From contig NC_053035.3 in assembly GCF_002575655.3 (NCBI RefSeq), forward strand, positions 372,969,792-373,033,791: a stretch of 64,000 nucleotides of DNA. Direction: 5' to 3'. Numbering within the stretch: the stretch's first letter is position 1; the number at the start of each line of letters is the position of its first letter. The stretch is from Aegilops tauschii subsp. strangulata. Its lineage: Eukaryota; Streptophyta; Magnoliopsida; Poales; Poaceae. Position numbers and translations under genes: made by a program. Below the pieces are notes generated by a model. It did no database searches, was not told the DNA's origin, and saw nothing but the letters and a program-made list of their open reading frames with translations. Positions 1-11,137 of this stretch are shown one piece after another.

Positions 1-600
1 CTTGTATCTTTTACTGCTCATCTTTAACATTAAGAAAGTACTAATCAGTACTAGTATTTGTGTAAGTCATACTAATTAGTACTGCTGCTTGCCGTACTGA
101 TGAGCACTAGTACTGATCGCTAACATAGAGAATTTTTCATCTAGTTGACTTTTAACATTATATTAGAAAAGGTGAGCTACAAAATAAAAAACTAGATTAG
201 AATAGAAGCATTGGCTTATATTAGAAACGATGAGCTACGAAATAAACAACCAGATGCGAATTTGCTTCAAGTCAGGTTTGCTATTTTTTTGAATTTGATG
301 CATGTTGCACTATAGGACTGCTACTGGTTTGCAAGTTGGACTTGAGTACTTTAAAGTGTTTGCATAGTTTACTGCCGAAATCTAAACCACAAAGGAACAC
401 ATCGGCATTACCAATCGTATATAGCAAAACTGAACTTTCTGCGTCTACTGTTGTTTTTACAGAGTGGACTTATGTTTTCTTATGTACTTGAACTATTAAA
501 GATTTTGAAAATTGCCACCATCACACATATTATACTTGAAAACCCTTGCCAGACTAGGCACCCCCCAAATCCTGCACAACAAAGCATCCCCCAAGTGAAT

Positions 601-665
601 TGTAGTAGCCTCTCTCTCTCTATGTCTCTTTTTTGCATCTCTCTCTCTCTGTCTCTTTTTTGCAT
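601..665. repeat. TC-rich microsatellite with a duplicated unit
   Basis: Two blocks of (TC)n are separated by near-identical linkers reading CTCTTTTTTGCATCT. The structure is therefore a duplicated compound microsatellite, not one simple run. Confidence 0.8.
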
Positions 666-1329
666 CTATGAGCAGTCCCCCGAAGAACTCCTGAACTTTC
701 AGTTCGATCAAAATCAAGATTACAAGAAAAATGGCCTTCATGGATGGCAGTATGTGAACTGAAGAGTAGGAGAGGAGGAGCACGAAGGTGTTTCTCACCA
801 ATCGTGTTCCTGATGGCGTGGTGGATGGCAAGAATCCATGGCTGAACAGGAGGTCGAGGCGTCGTGGAAGGAACTCCAGGGGTATGTTTCGTTACCAGGG
901 TTTGCATATGGATGAACTGACTGACCCATTTTCCTTGTACTGAACCTTCTTTGTATGGAAGCTTGTTTTCCAGAAATTTAAGACTATGCAAATACTATGT
1001 ACAATATGGACATTTAGTAAGTCCGAACTGATCTTTTTGGCACTTTTTGCACCGAGGTAATAGAAGTGAACCTGTGACGAAGAATAGAAATCAAAAAGAA
1101 ATTTTTTGGAGGTGGAATAAGACGTCGGAGATCGGGTGGACCGGCTACACCTCCTCCTCTGGACTGATTGCTCCGGCGAAGTGGAGCTGATGGAGGCAGA
1201 GATCATGAGCATCGCGATTTGGCCACTGCAGGGAATCCCATTGACCACCAAGTCATCCTTGCTATTCCAGGATGACGTCCAGAGCACTGCGATGGGGGTG
1301 GAGGAGCCGGTGTCGCCGGAGGGAATGGC

Positions 1330-1455
1330 GACTAGAGCAAATAAGTTTAGACATAAGCTATTTGCTTTCTATTCCTGGTGGTGTTTATTCAGCAAGGGCA
1401 CCAGGGATGACTAGAGCAAATAAGTTTAGCCATCCCTATGGTGTTTATTCAGGAT
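1330..1455. repeat. Imperfect tandem duplication
   Basis: The word GACTAGAGCAAATAAGTTTA occurs at 1330 and 1409, and GGTGTTTATTCAG at 1380 and 1440. The two copies are therefore about 79 and 60 bp apart, with an internal length difference. No coding meaning is evident. Confidence 0.75.
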
Positions 1456-2298
1456 CCATGCAAAGTAAAGTAGCATCTGTTTTCGAAATGGATGGTTATA
1501 GGTTTAGACAGAAGTTAATTTTCAGCAATGCCCTTACGGCAAAGCAAACTAAAATGTATCATTTTGCCTCAGGACTCTGCACATTTAAAGCATAATGCAC
1601 TGAAAAGAACACACAAGTTAAACTGAAAATCAAAATAAAATTTGGGGTAGCATGCCTGTGAGGAAGGAGGTCGAGGGCAGCAGGGTGCACAGTGGGCAAA
1701 GGACGCACAAGGAAGATGAGTTACCTCGTCGCTAGGCTGCGAGGCGACCTCCATCTTGGAGGTCCTCGGGTTGGAGTGCATCGGCAACGAGTGGTGGGGC
1801 TGCGATAGGGGACAGGTTGGAGCAGTGGCCCTGCAGAGATGATGACGGCATGAGGTGTTGCGGCTTGGAGTAGCAACAAGAGAAATAGAGGAACCGTCAA
1901 CACGTTGCTGGCAAGGTTGCACCTGAGGTTGGAAAACATATTTAATTAATTAACTCATCTAATGTAATCATCCAAGAGTTCTAGTCTTGGGTATGTATAA
2001 CACTAAACAAAATTTTAGAAAATGAACTGAAGTAGAATACGAATTTGAACTAAACGAGAATAAGAAATTAAACTCAGCTAAAATAACAAATAGCTGAACC
2101 TTTCTTTCAGTTCACATATTATCATGAAATAGTCCCAGGTTGTAAGGTTTAATACATGAAAGCAGAAATATATAAGCAGGCATCGCCGCCGGAAATACTT
2201 AGTGCACGAGAGAACCTGCACTGCTAGATTTGTTGAGAGAGTACTGAGGGCAGTACATCCCCATGGCAGATAGGTAATTTCAAGTTCTATATGAACCA

Positions 2299-2789
2299 AG
2301 GTTTTTGAGTCGCCGAGTCAAGCCAAGTCGCCGAGGCTGCGGCTAGTGACTTGCTAGCTTGAGTCAGCGACTTGGCTTGATTAGTCGCCCCAAGTCGCCA
2401 TGCCACAACAGTACATAGAGCAGCAGAGCACATAGATATACAGCAGCAGAAGAGCACATATACAACAGAGAAAATATACTACATCTAAGCAGAGCACATA
2501 TAGAGCCCACCCTGCACTCTCTTTCATATACTACATCTAAGCAGAGCACATATAGAGCCCACCCCGCGCTCTCTTTCCTTCGGTCCTCCTCCTTCCCCAG
2601 TCCCCACATGATGACATATATAGCAGCAGCAAGCCACGCGAGCCAGCGAGCAAGCGAGTCATGCGACTAATCGCCCCAAGTCGCCGGCGAGCCACGCGAG
2701 TCGCGCGACTTGCTCCCTGAGTCAAGTCGCCTGCGCGAGCCAGCCACGCCGCGACGACTTGGCAATTAGTCGGTGACTCAAAAATAGGG
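2299..2789. mobile_element. Short inverted-repeat element, probably MULE-type non-autonomous
   Basis: The ends are imperfect inverted repeats: TTTTTGAGTCGCCGAGTC near 2302, and the complement of TTTTTGAGTCACCGACT ending near 2785. The 10-bp word ATATGAACCA lies directly outside both ends (2289-2298 and 2790-2799), as expected for a target-site duplication. A 9-10 bp duplication fits Mutator-like elements; hAT elements make 8 bp. The interior is rich in AGTCGCC words and includes a 52-bp tandem duplication. No coding capacity is seen. The inverted repeats are too diverged for a firm superfamily call. Confidence 0.6.
2474..2577. repeat. 52-bp tandem duplication
   Basis: Two adjacent copies of a unit beginning ATATACTACATCTAAGCAG (2474-2525 and 2526-2577) differ at only a few positions. 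The duplication lies inside the 2299-2789 element. Confidence 0.85.
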
Positions 2790-2799
2790 ATATGAACCA

Positions 2800-5096
2800 G
2801 CACTGCTGGATTTGTTAAGAAAGTACTAAGGGCAACACATCGCCTCCAAAGCTTCTGGGTGCAGGACAAAACACGTCGTGCTTGGCCACCTAGGATGCGT
2901 CCATCGACGCATCGCGTACTCAGAAACTTGAGGAGGCGCTTCAGGACTAGCCAAACCTTCTTATTGGAGAAGCCAAGAGGCTTCATGGCCTCTAACACTT
3001 TCTAGTAGCATTACCATAGTTGGAAACCATGGCGTTTAATCAAATGGTTCAGGGATCACTCCGAGTCAGTCCCACTGCTACCTGTGCCGCAGAGAACATG
3101 AATATAAAGCAGACGGTGACTCATCAATTTTTCTTTACGATATATCTAAACTTACAAAATTTTGAAACTTGCACTGACAATACTTTAGGTGATATATCTA
3201 AACTTTACAGAATTTGGAAGAAACTCGCTGCAAATCATTACTTATTTAGGTGATATATCTAAACTTACATAATTTTGAAACTTGCACTGACGATATTTCT
3301 GCACACACACCAACTATTTCTGTGATTTTTCATGGACTGGCGATAGATTACACACTGAACTAATACTAAGTCTGGTACAAAAATTCTCTATCACGTAGTT
3401 GAACGGGCTCTCTTCGTAGTGGTGTACGACCTGGGGTGGCGGAGGTGAACTGCCTGTGCGCTGAGGCGGCGGAGGGTGACACCGGAAAATTGGCCCGCGA
3501 CACAGCACGGGCGCTTCGCCGAGAGGATGCCACACACGGCGTGGTGAGTGCACGATGCAGCAGCGCGAGAAGGAGGGGCCGTGGCGATGGTCAGGGCGCA
3601 GGGCCATGTTGTTGGCCGGTGGTGTTGGTTAGGGAGCAGGGCCACGGCAATGGGCAAACACCAAAGTATTTTGCAATCAACCAATATAATCCAATATCAA
3701 CTGGTTGAAGTGAACTGAACTATTATATTTTTGTTTTTTCAATTACACACACTGAACTTATCAAGGGAGATAGAAGTGAATTGAAGGGATTTGAATGCTG
3801 CAGCGGATCTTGGCTTCAATAGATCATGGCAATAAGTAATATTCCTCAGTCCAAATAAGTGATTTTTTTGTTAAGCAGCAGGAGCAGTTTACATTGGGTT
3901 TGGAACTTTGAATTAAACACATCAGGTAGGGGGTGACCATCTATCTATCTACAGTGGCATTGGGTGTGTGTATTCCTGTATCAAAGATTCAATTTGTTGT
4001 TGTGCATATCAAACTTTTTTAAGTGTTACTCACGGCTAAATAGATAGAATGTGTATGTTTTGTTCAGTACACCATGTTTATGTTGATCAGTACACCATGT
4101 GATGCAATTACAAAGTCTATTTCTTTCTGAAACAAGCAATATTCACAAAGGACCTAATTTCTAGGATCAGAAGGCACTTGTCTTGAACTGACAGATTTAC
4201 AACAAATAGACCAAATTCGCGAACTAGATCAGCCGAATTTCTACACACACAAAAATGCACGGTGGGAACTTGTCGGACAGGAGCGGGCGAACTGCACGGT
4301 GCATCGCTGCAGCCATCCTCATTTTACTTCAAGATCCTAATGGTGTTGCTCCTGCTGAAGAGGAGAGTCGGGGAGGTGGAAGATGGGGGCTGACCTGCGA
4401 ATCCCACCGGCGGCCACCTGCTGGAGCTCCTCACCGTCTCGGAAGTAGAAAGAAAGGAGAGTGTGCACGCATGGCGACGTCGTCCTTGTCGTCGTGGAGA
4501 AGTACGACTGCTGGAGACACTGCAAAGCAGCACAATAATATTACATGTTTTCTAAAGTTGAGTAAAACATGTTTGAGATTATCAACAGTACACATATCGT
4601 ATCTTTCAGCAGATCAACTCATATATCTGAATGTGTAAACGTAGAACAACTAATTTGAATGGATCTCTATCATGGCTGGAGAAAAGGACTTGCAGTGGTT
4701 GATATGAATCGAGCAAAAAAACAATAGATAAGAACGATGCAATCCAGCGAGGAATTTTGTTATTTGAGCTTGAACTAATTAGCAAAACCACCCATCTATT
4801 ATTAGAACTTACAAGCAGAAGAATATGCACTCCTGCGTAGTGCGAAGCTGAACCCAAAATTTATCAAATGATCAGTTGTTATTTGGGTCGTGTGAGCTGC
4901 AGAAAAGAAACCAAATGTATCACAAGGCCAAGTTCTGAACTGAACCTCTGGGCGTTCAAAGTTCTGAACTGACCCTCTTTGAAGCTGAGAGAACAAAGTT
5001 GCACGGGGTTGACAGGGGTGTTGACGCACAGGGTTCTCCTGGTGGCGTTGAACTGACATCAGTGGCGGAGGTGAACTGCCTGCGTGCTGAGGTTGT
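2800..5096. other. Unrecognised intergenic patchwork, continued
   Basis: No gene was recognised. It holds a threefold tandem motif (3139-3297) and a GC-rich module at 3435-3487. That module recurs, diverged, at 5061-5101, where it is cut by the gypsy insertion and continues at 10552. DNA just right of 2799 resembles DNA at 2170-2262 (for example GCACTGCTAGATTTGTTGA against GCACTGCTGGATTTGTTAA), so the 2299-2789 element lies between two diverged copies of a roughly 90-bp host repeat. Confidence 0.4.
3139..3297. repeat. Three tandem copies of a 52-61 bp AT-rich unit
   Basis: Each unit starts with GATATATCTAAAC, at 3139, 3191 and 3252. It continues with a variant of TTACAAAATTTTGAAACTTG; the middle copy is the most diverged. 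Confidence 0.8.
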
Positions 5097-5101
5097 GGAG
5101 G

Positions 5102-5593
5102 TGAAGCAGCACAAAGTTTGTGGAGGAGCAACTCCACCTTGCTGCTACAATGTGTACAGCACAAGTGTTGAAGGAACAGCTTCAACATGCTACGCTAGAT
5201 ATCGCTCTAGAGGCGAATGTAGGTTGATAGGGCAGCAAGAGTTCAATCCAGAACTCCTAAGGCACAAGATCTACTCCAAGATCTTAGATAAGAACAACAA
5301 GTTCTATTATAGGTAGGGGTACATAGTCTGCCTCCAAAGTAGAGGCGAGGACCTCTATGTATAGGGCTTTGGGAAGCCTTCACATACTTCTACTTATAGC
5401 TGGAATACTCTAGAAAACATTATGTAAGTTTCACCATTCTACTCATAGCTACTCACAACTAGAAGACTCTAGAAAACAGTAGGTAGGATAGAAAAGAAAA
5501 GGAAAGAAATACTACACTAGAGTGGAAGCATCTAGAAGTAGCCAAACAGATCTGGCATGTGTTTTCTTTCTTCTCATCTAGTGTTCCTCATCA
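5102..5593 (-). repeat. 3' LTR of the gypsy element
   Basis: The LTR runs TGAAGCAGCA...CCTCATCA on the plus strand, so it starts TGATGAGG and ends TTCA in element orientation. It is 492 bp, the same length as its partner with no indel. The last pol codons read about 16 bp into this LTR before a TAG. Confidence 0.95.
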
Positions 5594-7970
5594 TTCTCCC
5601 CTGGTTGTTTGGAACTCGCCCTCGAGTTATCTTCATAGATCGCTTCTTCTGGATGATAGAGAGTCAAGTCCGCAACATTGAAAGTGTTGGATATACCCTT
5701 TCACTTGGAAGATCTATCACATAAGCATTATCGTTTATCTTCCTCATGATAGAGAAGGGCCCATACCTTCGCTGCCTAAGTTTCCCTTTAACACCTAAAG
5801 GCAGCCTCTCTTTTCGGAGGTAGACCATCACCTTATCACTGACTTGGAATGATTTTGGCCTCTTTTTGCAATCAGCAAGTTGTTTATATTTCTGATTTTG
5901 TGCTTCCAAAGCGCCGCAAATCTCTTCAAATAACTCGGTGTAATTATCTGCAAAGGACAATGCTGATTTTGAGTTTCCCCTTGATGGCAGCTTCACCAGG
6001 TCCACCACATGTGTTGGAACTTTAGTGTAGACAATGGAAAAAGGGCTCCTTCCTGTGGATCCATGCTTGGAGTTATTGTAGGAGAACTCTGCAAGAGATA
6101 AAGCCAAATCCCATTGCCCCTTTCTTTCTCCACAAATGCAATGGATCAGATTACCCAAAAACTTGTCCACCACTTCCGTTTGTCCATCTGTTTGTGGATG
6201 AGCAGTGCTAGAAAATTTCAATTCAGTGTTGAGTTGCTTCCACAAAGTGAGCCAAAATGCAGCAAGAAACTTGCTATCACGGTCTGAGACAATGGACCTT
6301 GGAACTCCATGAAGTCTGACCACTTCTCGAAAGAATAGGTTTGCCACATGATGAGCATCCGTTGTCTTGCGGCATGGGATGAAATGAGCCATCTTAGAGA
6401 ATCTATCCACCACCACAAATACAGCATCACTTCCTCGTCTTGTTCTTGGCAAGCCCAAGACGAAGTCCATAGAAATGTCCTTCCATGGAACAACAGGAAC
6501 AGGCAAAGGCATGTATAACCCTGTGTTCTGGACTTGGCCTTTGCAGGTCTGACATACGGGGCACCGTTGAACGAACTTTCCAGCATCTCTCTTTAGTTGT
6601 GGCCAAAAGTAGCGAGCTTCCAGGTTAGCGATAGTCTTGTCCCATCCAACATGGCCACTAAGATCACTTGAATGGAGCTCTCTAACCAGCTTGTCACGTA
6701 TAGAACTTCTTGGAATGCACAAACGATCATTTTTGAAGAGATATGCATCTTGCATCAAATAGTCATCACCTAATGGTTGGTCCCTTGCGTGCTTTACCCA
6801 AACATGGCCAAAGTCTTCGTCACCCTCATACAACTCCTTTATTTGACCCATGCCCATAAGTTCAGCTTCAAAAGAAATCAAGAGGCATGCACGACGACTC
6901 AAAGCATCGGCCACTCTGTTAGTTATTCCAGATTTTTGCATGATGAGATAGTTAAACCTCTCAAGATATGATGCCCATCTTGCTAGCATGCGGTCAACAT
7001 GCTTTTGATTTGTAAAATGCTTCAAGGATTGATGGTCGCTATAAACAATGAATTCTTTAGGCGGCAAATAGACTTCCCAAGTTTTCAACGCTCTAAAAAT
7101 GGCGTATAATTCTTGCTGATAGGTACTCCATTTCTGTCTAGCTTCACTTAACTTCTCACTAAAGAAAGCAATGGGCTTCCTTTCTTGAGATAGGACAGCT
7201 CCAATGCCTACTCCACTTGCATCACACTCCAACTCAAAAGTCTTGTTGAAATCAGGTAGTACCAAGACAGGAGCTTGTGATAGCTTTTGTTTAATCTCAT
7301 TGAAGCTAGCTTCAGCTGCTTCTGCCCATTGGAACTTTCCTTTCTTCAAACACTCAGTAATTGGTGCCATGATAGTGCTGAAATTCTTAACAAATCGCCT
7401 ATAGAAAGTTGCAAGGCCATGAAAGCTTCTTACCTCAGAAATGGTCTTAGGAGTTGGCCATTCTCGGATTGCTTCAACCTTAGAATCATCAACACGAATG
7501 CCGTCACATGTTATGACGAATCCTAGGAAAAGAAGTTGTGTTTGCAGGAAAACAAATTTCTTCAAGTTGACGTAGAGCTCATTTTCCCTTAGTACTTCTA
7601 GCACCTTCCGAATGTGATCAAAGTGTTCATCCTCATCCTTGCTATAGATCAAGATGTCATCGAAATAGACCACAACAAAGGGGGATAAGAAGGGTCTAAG
7701 GACTTGATTCATTAAGTGCATAAAGGTACTTGGTGCATTTGAGAGTCCAAATGGCATGACTAGCCATTCAAACAACCCTTCCTTTGTCTTGTAGGCGGTC
7801 TTCCATTCATCCCCGGGTCTTATACGGATTTGATGATATCCACTTCTAAAATCTAGCTTTGTGAACACTCTTGCTCCACTAAGCTGATCCAACATATCAT
7901 CCAGACGGGGAATAGGGAATCTATACCTTACGGTGATGTTGTTAACGGCTCTACTATCCGTACACATGCG
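5578..7970 (-). pseudogene. pol: gypsy pol: RT, RNase H, integrase
   Basis: Read on the minus strand. RT has the catalytic [11 protein letters not shown] block. The RNase H part is recognisable by [16 protein letters not shown] and by the DHQSLKHF and RVADALSRR motifs. Integrase has the HHCC zinc site ([18 protein letters not shown]) and DDE core residues in [17 protein letters not shown] and HPQTDGQTE, then a GPY/F module ([21 protein letters not shown] split over two words). This 767-codon stretch is open. A frameshift near 5695 then diverts the reading; the other frame continues about 36 codons and stops at a TAG inside the 3' LTR. No chromodomain-like block is seen. Confidence 0.95.
5594..5603 (-). 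other. Polypurine tract (gypsy)
   Basis: The minus strand reads CAGGGGAGAA directly before the 3' LTR start TGATGAGG, as expected for plus-strand priming. Confidence 0.85.
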
Positions 7971-8984
7971 TCAAGATCCATCTTTCTTTGGCGCGAGTAG
8001 GGCTGGTACAGCACATGGGCTAATACTTTCTCGAATGTGCCCCTTTTGCAACAATTCCTCCACTTTCTCCTTCAATATACCATGCTCCTTTGGGCTCATT
8101 CGATACTGTGGGAGATTAGGAAGACTTGCTCCTGGAAGTAAGTCAATTCTATGTTGAATTCCTCTCATCGGTGGCAAGCCATGTGGCTCCCCAAGTATGT
8201 TCTGAAATTCTGCCAATAAACCACGTACCTTTGCTGGAATTTCAACAGTCAGGTGCTCTTCTCCCTTTACAATAAGTGCATCACACAAATCTGCCTCCTT
8301 CAAGTCTTCCATAAACTCATGAGAGGTATGGGAGATAGTTAACATAGTTTTCCCCTCCTCCTTAGAGGTATTACCTTCGGGTTTGTTTGGTAAGATAATG
8401 ATCCTTCTCTTGTTCCAAATGAAAGAGTAAGAATTTTCCTTGCCCTTGTGTGTAGTATCCACATCAAATTGCCAAGGCCTCCCAAGAAGAACATGGCTGG
8501 CATCCATGTCAACCACATCACACAACACATTTGAGCGATAATGCTTACCCAAAGAAAGTGGCAGGTTGCATTGTTTGGTGATCCTCATATTCACTCCTTT
8601 CTTGATCCATCCAATAGTGTAGGGATTTGGATGATAATGGGTTTCAAGCTTTAAATGGTCCACCAACTTCTGGGAGATAAGATTCTCGCAGCTGCAACTA
8701 TCAATCACTAGTTTGCATACCTTGCCATTCACCGTGCATTTGCTCTCAAATATTTTCTTCCGTTGTGTGTCATCGAGTTGTGGTGTGGAACATAGGACAC
8801 GCTGGATCACACATACCACCTCTTCACCTTCTTCTTGACAAACCTCTTGTCTGTCTACATCTTCAGATTCGTATTCTTCCTCATCGCTTTCACCATCATG
8901 GATAGTCGTGTTAACAAATTTCCTTAGTGGGCAGCCGCTGGATATGTGTCCCTCTACCACATTTATAGCACTTTGGGCCTTCAT
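7971..8984 (-). pseudogene. pol: gypsy pol: protease and N-terminal RT
   Basis: The frame continues gag after the zinc-knuckle frameshift. It has an acidic linker, then a retropepsin-like domain (VNGKVCKLVID...). The active site expected as Asp-Ser-Gly reads DSC (codon 8694-8696), so the catalytic Gly is replaced by Cys. The DVVDMDASHVLLGRPWQFD block is the typical flap-distal protease motif. The start of RT follows (GLPPMRGIQHRIDLLPGAS, then PKEHGILKEKVEELLQKGH). The frame ends at a TGA at 7971-7973, where related elements have a conserved Trp (DGS-W-RMC), consistent with a TGG-to-TGA change. RT then continues in the same frame downstream. Confidence 0.92.
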
Positions 8985-9984
8985 TTGCCTTACCCTTGCC
9001 TCTAGTTTGCTTCGGGATGGGTTGTTTTGTCTTTGGTGGAGTGGTCTTTTCTTCCACTCTATTAGGTTGGATCCTAGATGAGCCTTCGGTATGAGGATAT
9101 GGAGGATATGGAGCCTTAGTTGTCTTTCTCATCCTCACAAACCTCTCGGCCTTTAAGGGTAGAGCTTGTGCTTGATCAATGGACCAGATTTGTTGCATCA
9201 TCAATCGATCTTGAATAGCATCATTGAGACCATTGATGTACCTTGCAACTTGTTGCTCTTCAGTTTCAGCAAGGTTGCACCTCACTTGTAGCCTTAGAAA
9301 CTCCTCCGTGTAATATGAAACAGTCCTATTTCCTTGAGCACAATTTTGAAATTGGATAAATAGGATCTGGTCATAATCGGCGGGCAAAAATGTCCCTTTC
9401 AAGAGGCCTTTCATTTGTCGCCAAGTTCTAACACGAGGTTCTCCTCTCAGCCTGCGCTCCTCTTGAACGCGATGCCACCATGCACCGGCTCCTCCTTTCA
9501 GTTTGTATGCGACCAAAGGAACTCTACGATCTTCCGGAACCTCCATGACCTCAAAGAAAGTCTCCACTTCATATAACCAATCCAGGCACCCTTCAATGTC
9601 AACATTTCCATTAAAACATGGGATCTCAGCTTTCACCTTGTATGTATCTCTTGCATATGTAGGGTTGGGTGCTCTCCGATATGCGTAGAGATTTGGCTCT
9701 TCAAGGGCATCATCATATTCTTCACCTTCAGAAGCCTCAACATAAATTGGCCTTCTTGAAGCACGTTGAACAACATGTTGTCGTGGCGGTCTTGCTCCAA
9801 GATTACCTCTCCTTCTTCCTTGATGAACATCTTCCTCTTCTTTAGATGAATCTCCTTCATTGGTAGCAGGGGGGACACCCTTTCTTATCATCTCAACCAG
9901 CTAGTCAAATCTCCTATTAAGATCTTCACGCAGCTCTTTGATTTGTTGTTCAACAGAATCCATCCTCTTCTCCAATTGCTCCAT
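8911..9984 (-). pseudogene. gag: gag of the gypsy element, broken
   Basis: Encodes the capsid/nucleocapsid polyprotein that packages element RNA. The likely start is the ATG at 9984; a Lys/Glu/Gln-rich coiled-coil-like segment follows. An in-frame TAG at 9901-9903 separates this from the long open part, which begins again at 9891. The retrotransposon gag domain is recognisable by the EVETFFEVMEVPEDRRV and WWHRVQEERRLRGEPRV blocks. The C-terminal zinc knuckle starts CYKCG, but the frame is lost at about 8950-8956, between the second Cys and the His; the His and last Cys (GHISSGCP) lie in the next frame. A net loss of two bases would explain the spacing. With the downstream breaks this makes the copy non-functional. 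Confidence 0.9.
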
Positions 9985-10040
9985 TGCTTGCTGCAACTTA
10001 CTCTCGAAGAGTACAGCAAGAACTAGTATGGGTCAACGAG

Positions 10041-10052
10041 GCTCTAATACCA
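10041..10052 (-). other. Primer-binding site, tRNA-iMet type (gypsy)
   Basis: On the minus strand, two bases after the LTR end, the sequence is TGGTATTAGAGC. The initiator-Met tRNA site used by most plant LTR elements is TGGTATCAGAGC, so one C-to-T change is present. Confidence 0.9.
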
Positions 10053-10054
10053 CC

Positions 10055-10546
10055 TGAAGCAGCACAAAGTTTGTGGAGGAGCAACTCCACCTTGCTGCTA
10101 TAATGTGTACAGCACAAGTGTTGAAGGAACAGCTTCAACGTGCTGCGCTAGATATCGCTCTAGAGGCGAATGTAGGTTGATAGGACAGCAAGAGTTCAAT
10201 CCACAACTCCTAGGGCACAAGATCTACTCCAAGATCTTAGATAAGAACAACAAGTTCTTTTATAGGTAGGGGTACATAGTCTGCCTCCAAAGTAGAGGCG
10301 AGGACCTCTATTTATAGGGCTTTGGGAAGCCTTCACATACTTCTACTTATAGCTGGAATACTCTAGAAAACATTATGTAAGTTTCACCATTCTACTCATA
10401 GCTACTCACAACTAGAAGACTCTAGAAAACAGTAGGTAGGATAGAAACGAAAAGGAAAGAAATACTACACTAGAGTGGAAGCATCTAGAAGTAGCCAAAC
10501 AGATCTGGCATGTGTTTTCTTTCTTTTCATCTAGTGTTCCTCATCA
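10055..10546 (-). repeat. 5' LTR of the gypsy element
   Basis: Pairs with 5102-5593 at about 98% identity. The promoter for the element's minus-strand transcript should lie here; AT-rich stretches such as TATTTATAG (plus strand near 10308-10316) are present, but I did not fix a TATA box. Confidence 0.95.
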
Positions 10547-10551
10547 GGAGG

Positions 10552-10964
10552 GCGACGCCGGAACATGAGGCCGGGGCACGGCGCGTGTTACAGGAATTTC
10601 TTTGAACTCCCATGGTAGTAATACATGGACTTATGTGACGATAGGAATTCTTGGACTAGCACGCGACGGTTGAGCAGACACGATAAACATTCTGAAGTCA
10701 TCTAAGCTACAACATTTGGCAAGAACGAGCTACCTACAAATGAACATGAAACAAAGTAAAAATGGTGCTCCACTGCACTGAGTCAAATTAGGAAACACAT
10801 GGCGTGCACCTCATGAGCCGGTGGTTGAAGTTGATGGAGCAGAGCAGCATCGAATGGTGCCAGTCACTAGCTTCCATGCGCGGGGGCAGGGGGAGGAAGA
10901 GGTGCCGGGGGCATATCTAGTCCCGTACACGACGGAGGCAGGCGATGGGCGATGTTATTGGCCG
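10552..10964. other. Unrecognised stretch right of the gypsy element
   Basis: Its first 50 bp continue the GC-rich module interrupted by the gypsy element. Nothing else is recognised, and there is no plausible reading frame. Confidence 0.4.
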
Positions 10965-11137
10965 GTGGGTGGCGCGACTGAAGGATGACCGGCGGGAACG
11001 TGGGACAGAGGGTGGCCGGGGGCGCGCGGGATGGAGGATGGCCAGCGGGTGCGCGGGGTAGAGGGTGGCCGGGGGCGTGCGGGGTGGAGGGTGGCCGGTA
11101 GGAGCGCGGGATGGAGGTTGGGCGGCGGCGCGCGGGG
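10965..11137 (+). repeat. GC-rich minisatellite, left part
   Basis: Degenerate tandem units of about 28-31 bp around a GGGGTGGAGGGTGGCCGG core followed by a variable GCGCGCGG-type linker. The array is interrupted by the CACTA-type element at 11138 and resumes at 12374. The reading frames it creates are Gly/Arg/Trp-rich by composition and are not genes. Confidence 0.85.

Larger units (their letters stand above)
1..2288. other. Unrecognised intergenic patchwork
   Basis: I recognise no gene or complete transposon here. Reading frames are short and lack family motifs. The stretch holds a TC-rich microsatellite (601-665), a small imperfect tandem duplication (1330-1455) and many scattered copies of short words such as AACTGAAC and TGAACTGA on either strand, which recur to about 5000. 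That word usage suggests one old, decayed repetitive element spanning 1-5101, but no ends could be defined. Confidence 0.4.
5102..10546 (-). mobile_element. Complete Ty3/gypsy LTR retrotransposon, coding frame broken
   Basis: Two 492-bp LTRs flank a gag-pol region read on the minus strand, 5445 bp overall. The 5-bp duplication GGAGG is present on both sides (5097-5101 and 10547-10551). On the coding strand the order is gag, protease, RT, RNase H, integrase, which defines gypsy. A tRNA-iMet-type primer site lies inside the right (5') LTR and a purine tract GGGGAGAA inside the left (3') LTR. A hand count gives about 10 substitutions between the LTRs (2%), roughly 0.8 million years at the usual grass rate of 1.3e-8 per site per year. 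The RT is chromovirus-like, but only about 36 codons follow the GPY/F part of integrase, so no chromodomain is visible. The element inserted into the second copy of the GC-rich module described at 3435. Confidence 0.97.

Noticed and set aside
4255..4638. 127-codon plus-strand frame as a gene
   Set aside because: No domain, signal or codon pattern is recognisable, other short frames overlap it on both strands, and it lies in unclassified repeat-like DNA.
10041..10052. tRNA-like sequences near LTRs
   Set aside because: Only the 12-base primer-binding complement is present. No tRNA gene fold was found anywhere in the window.
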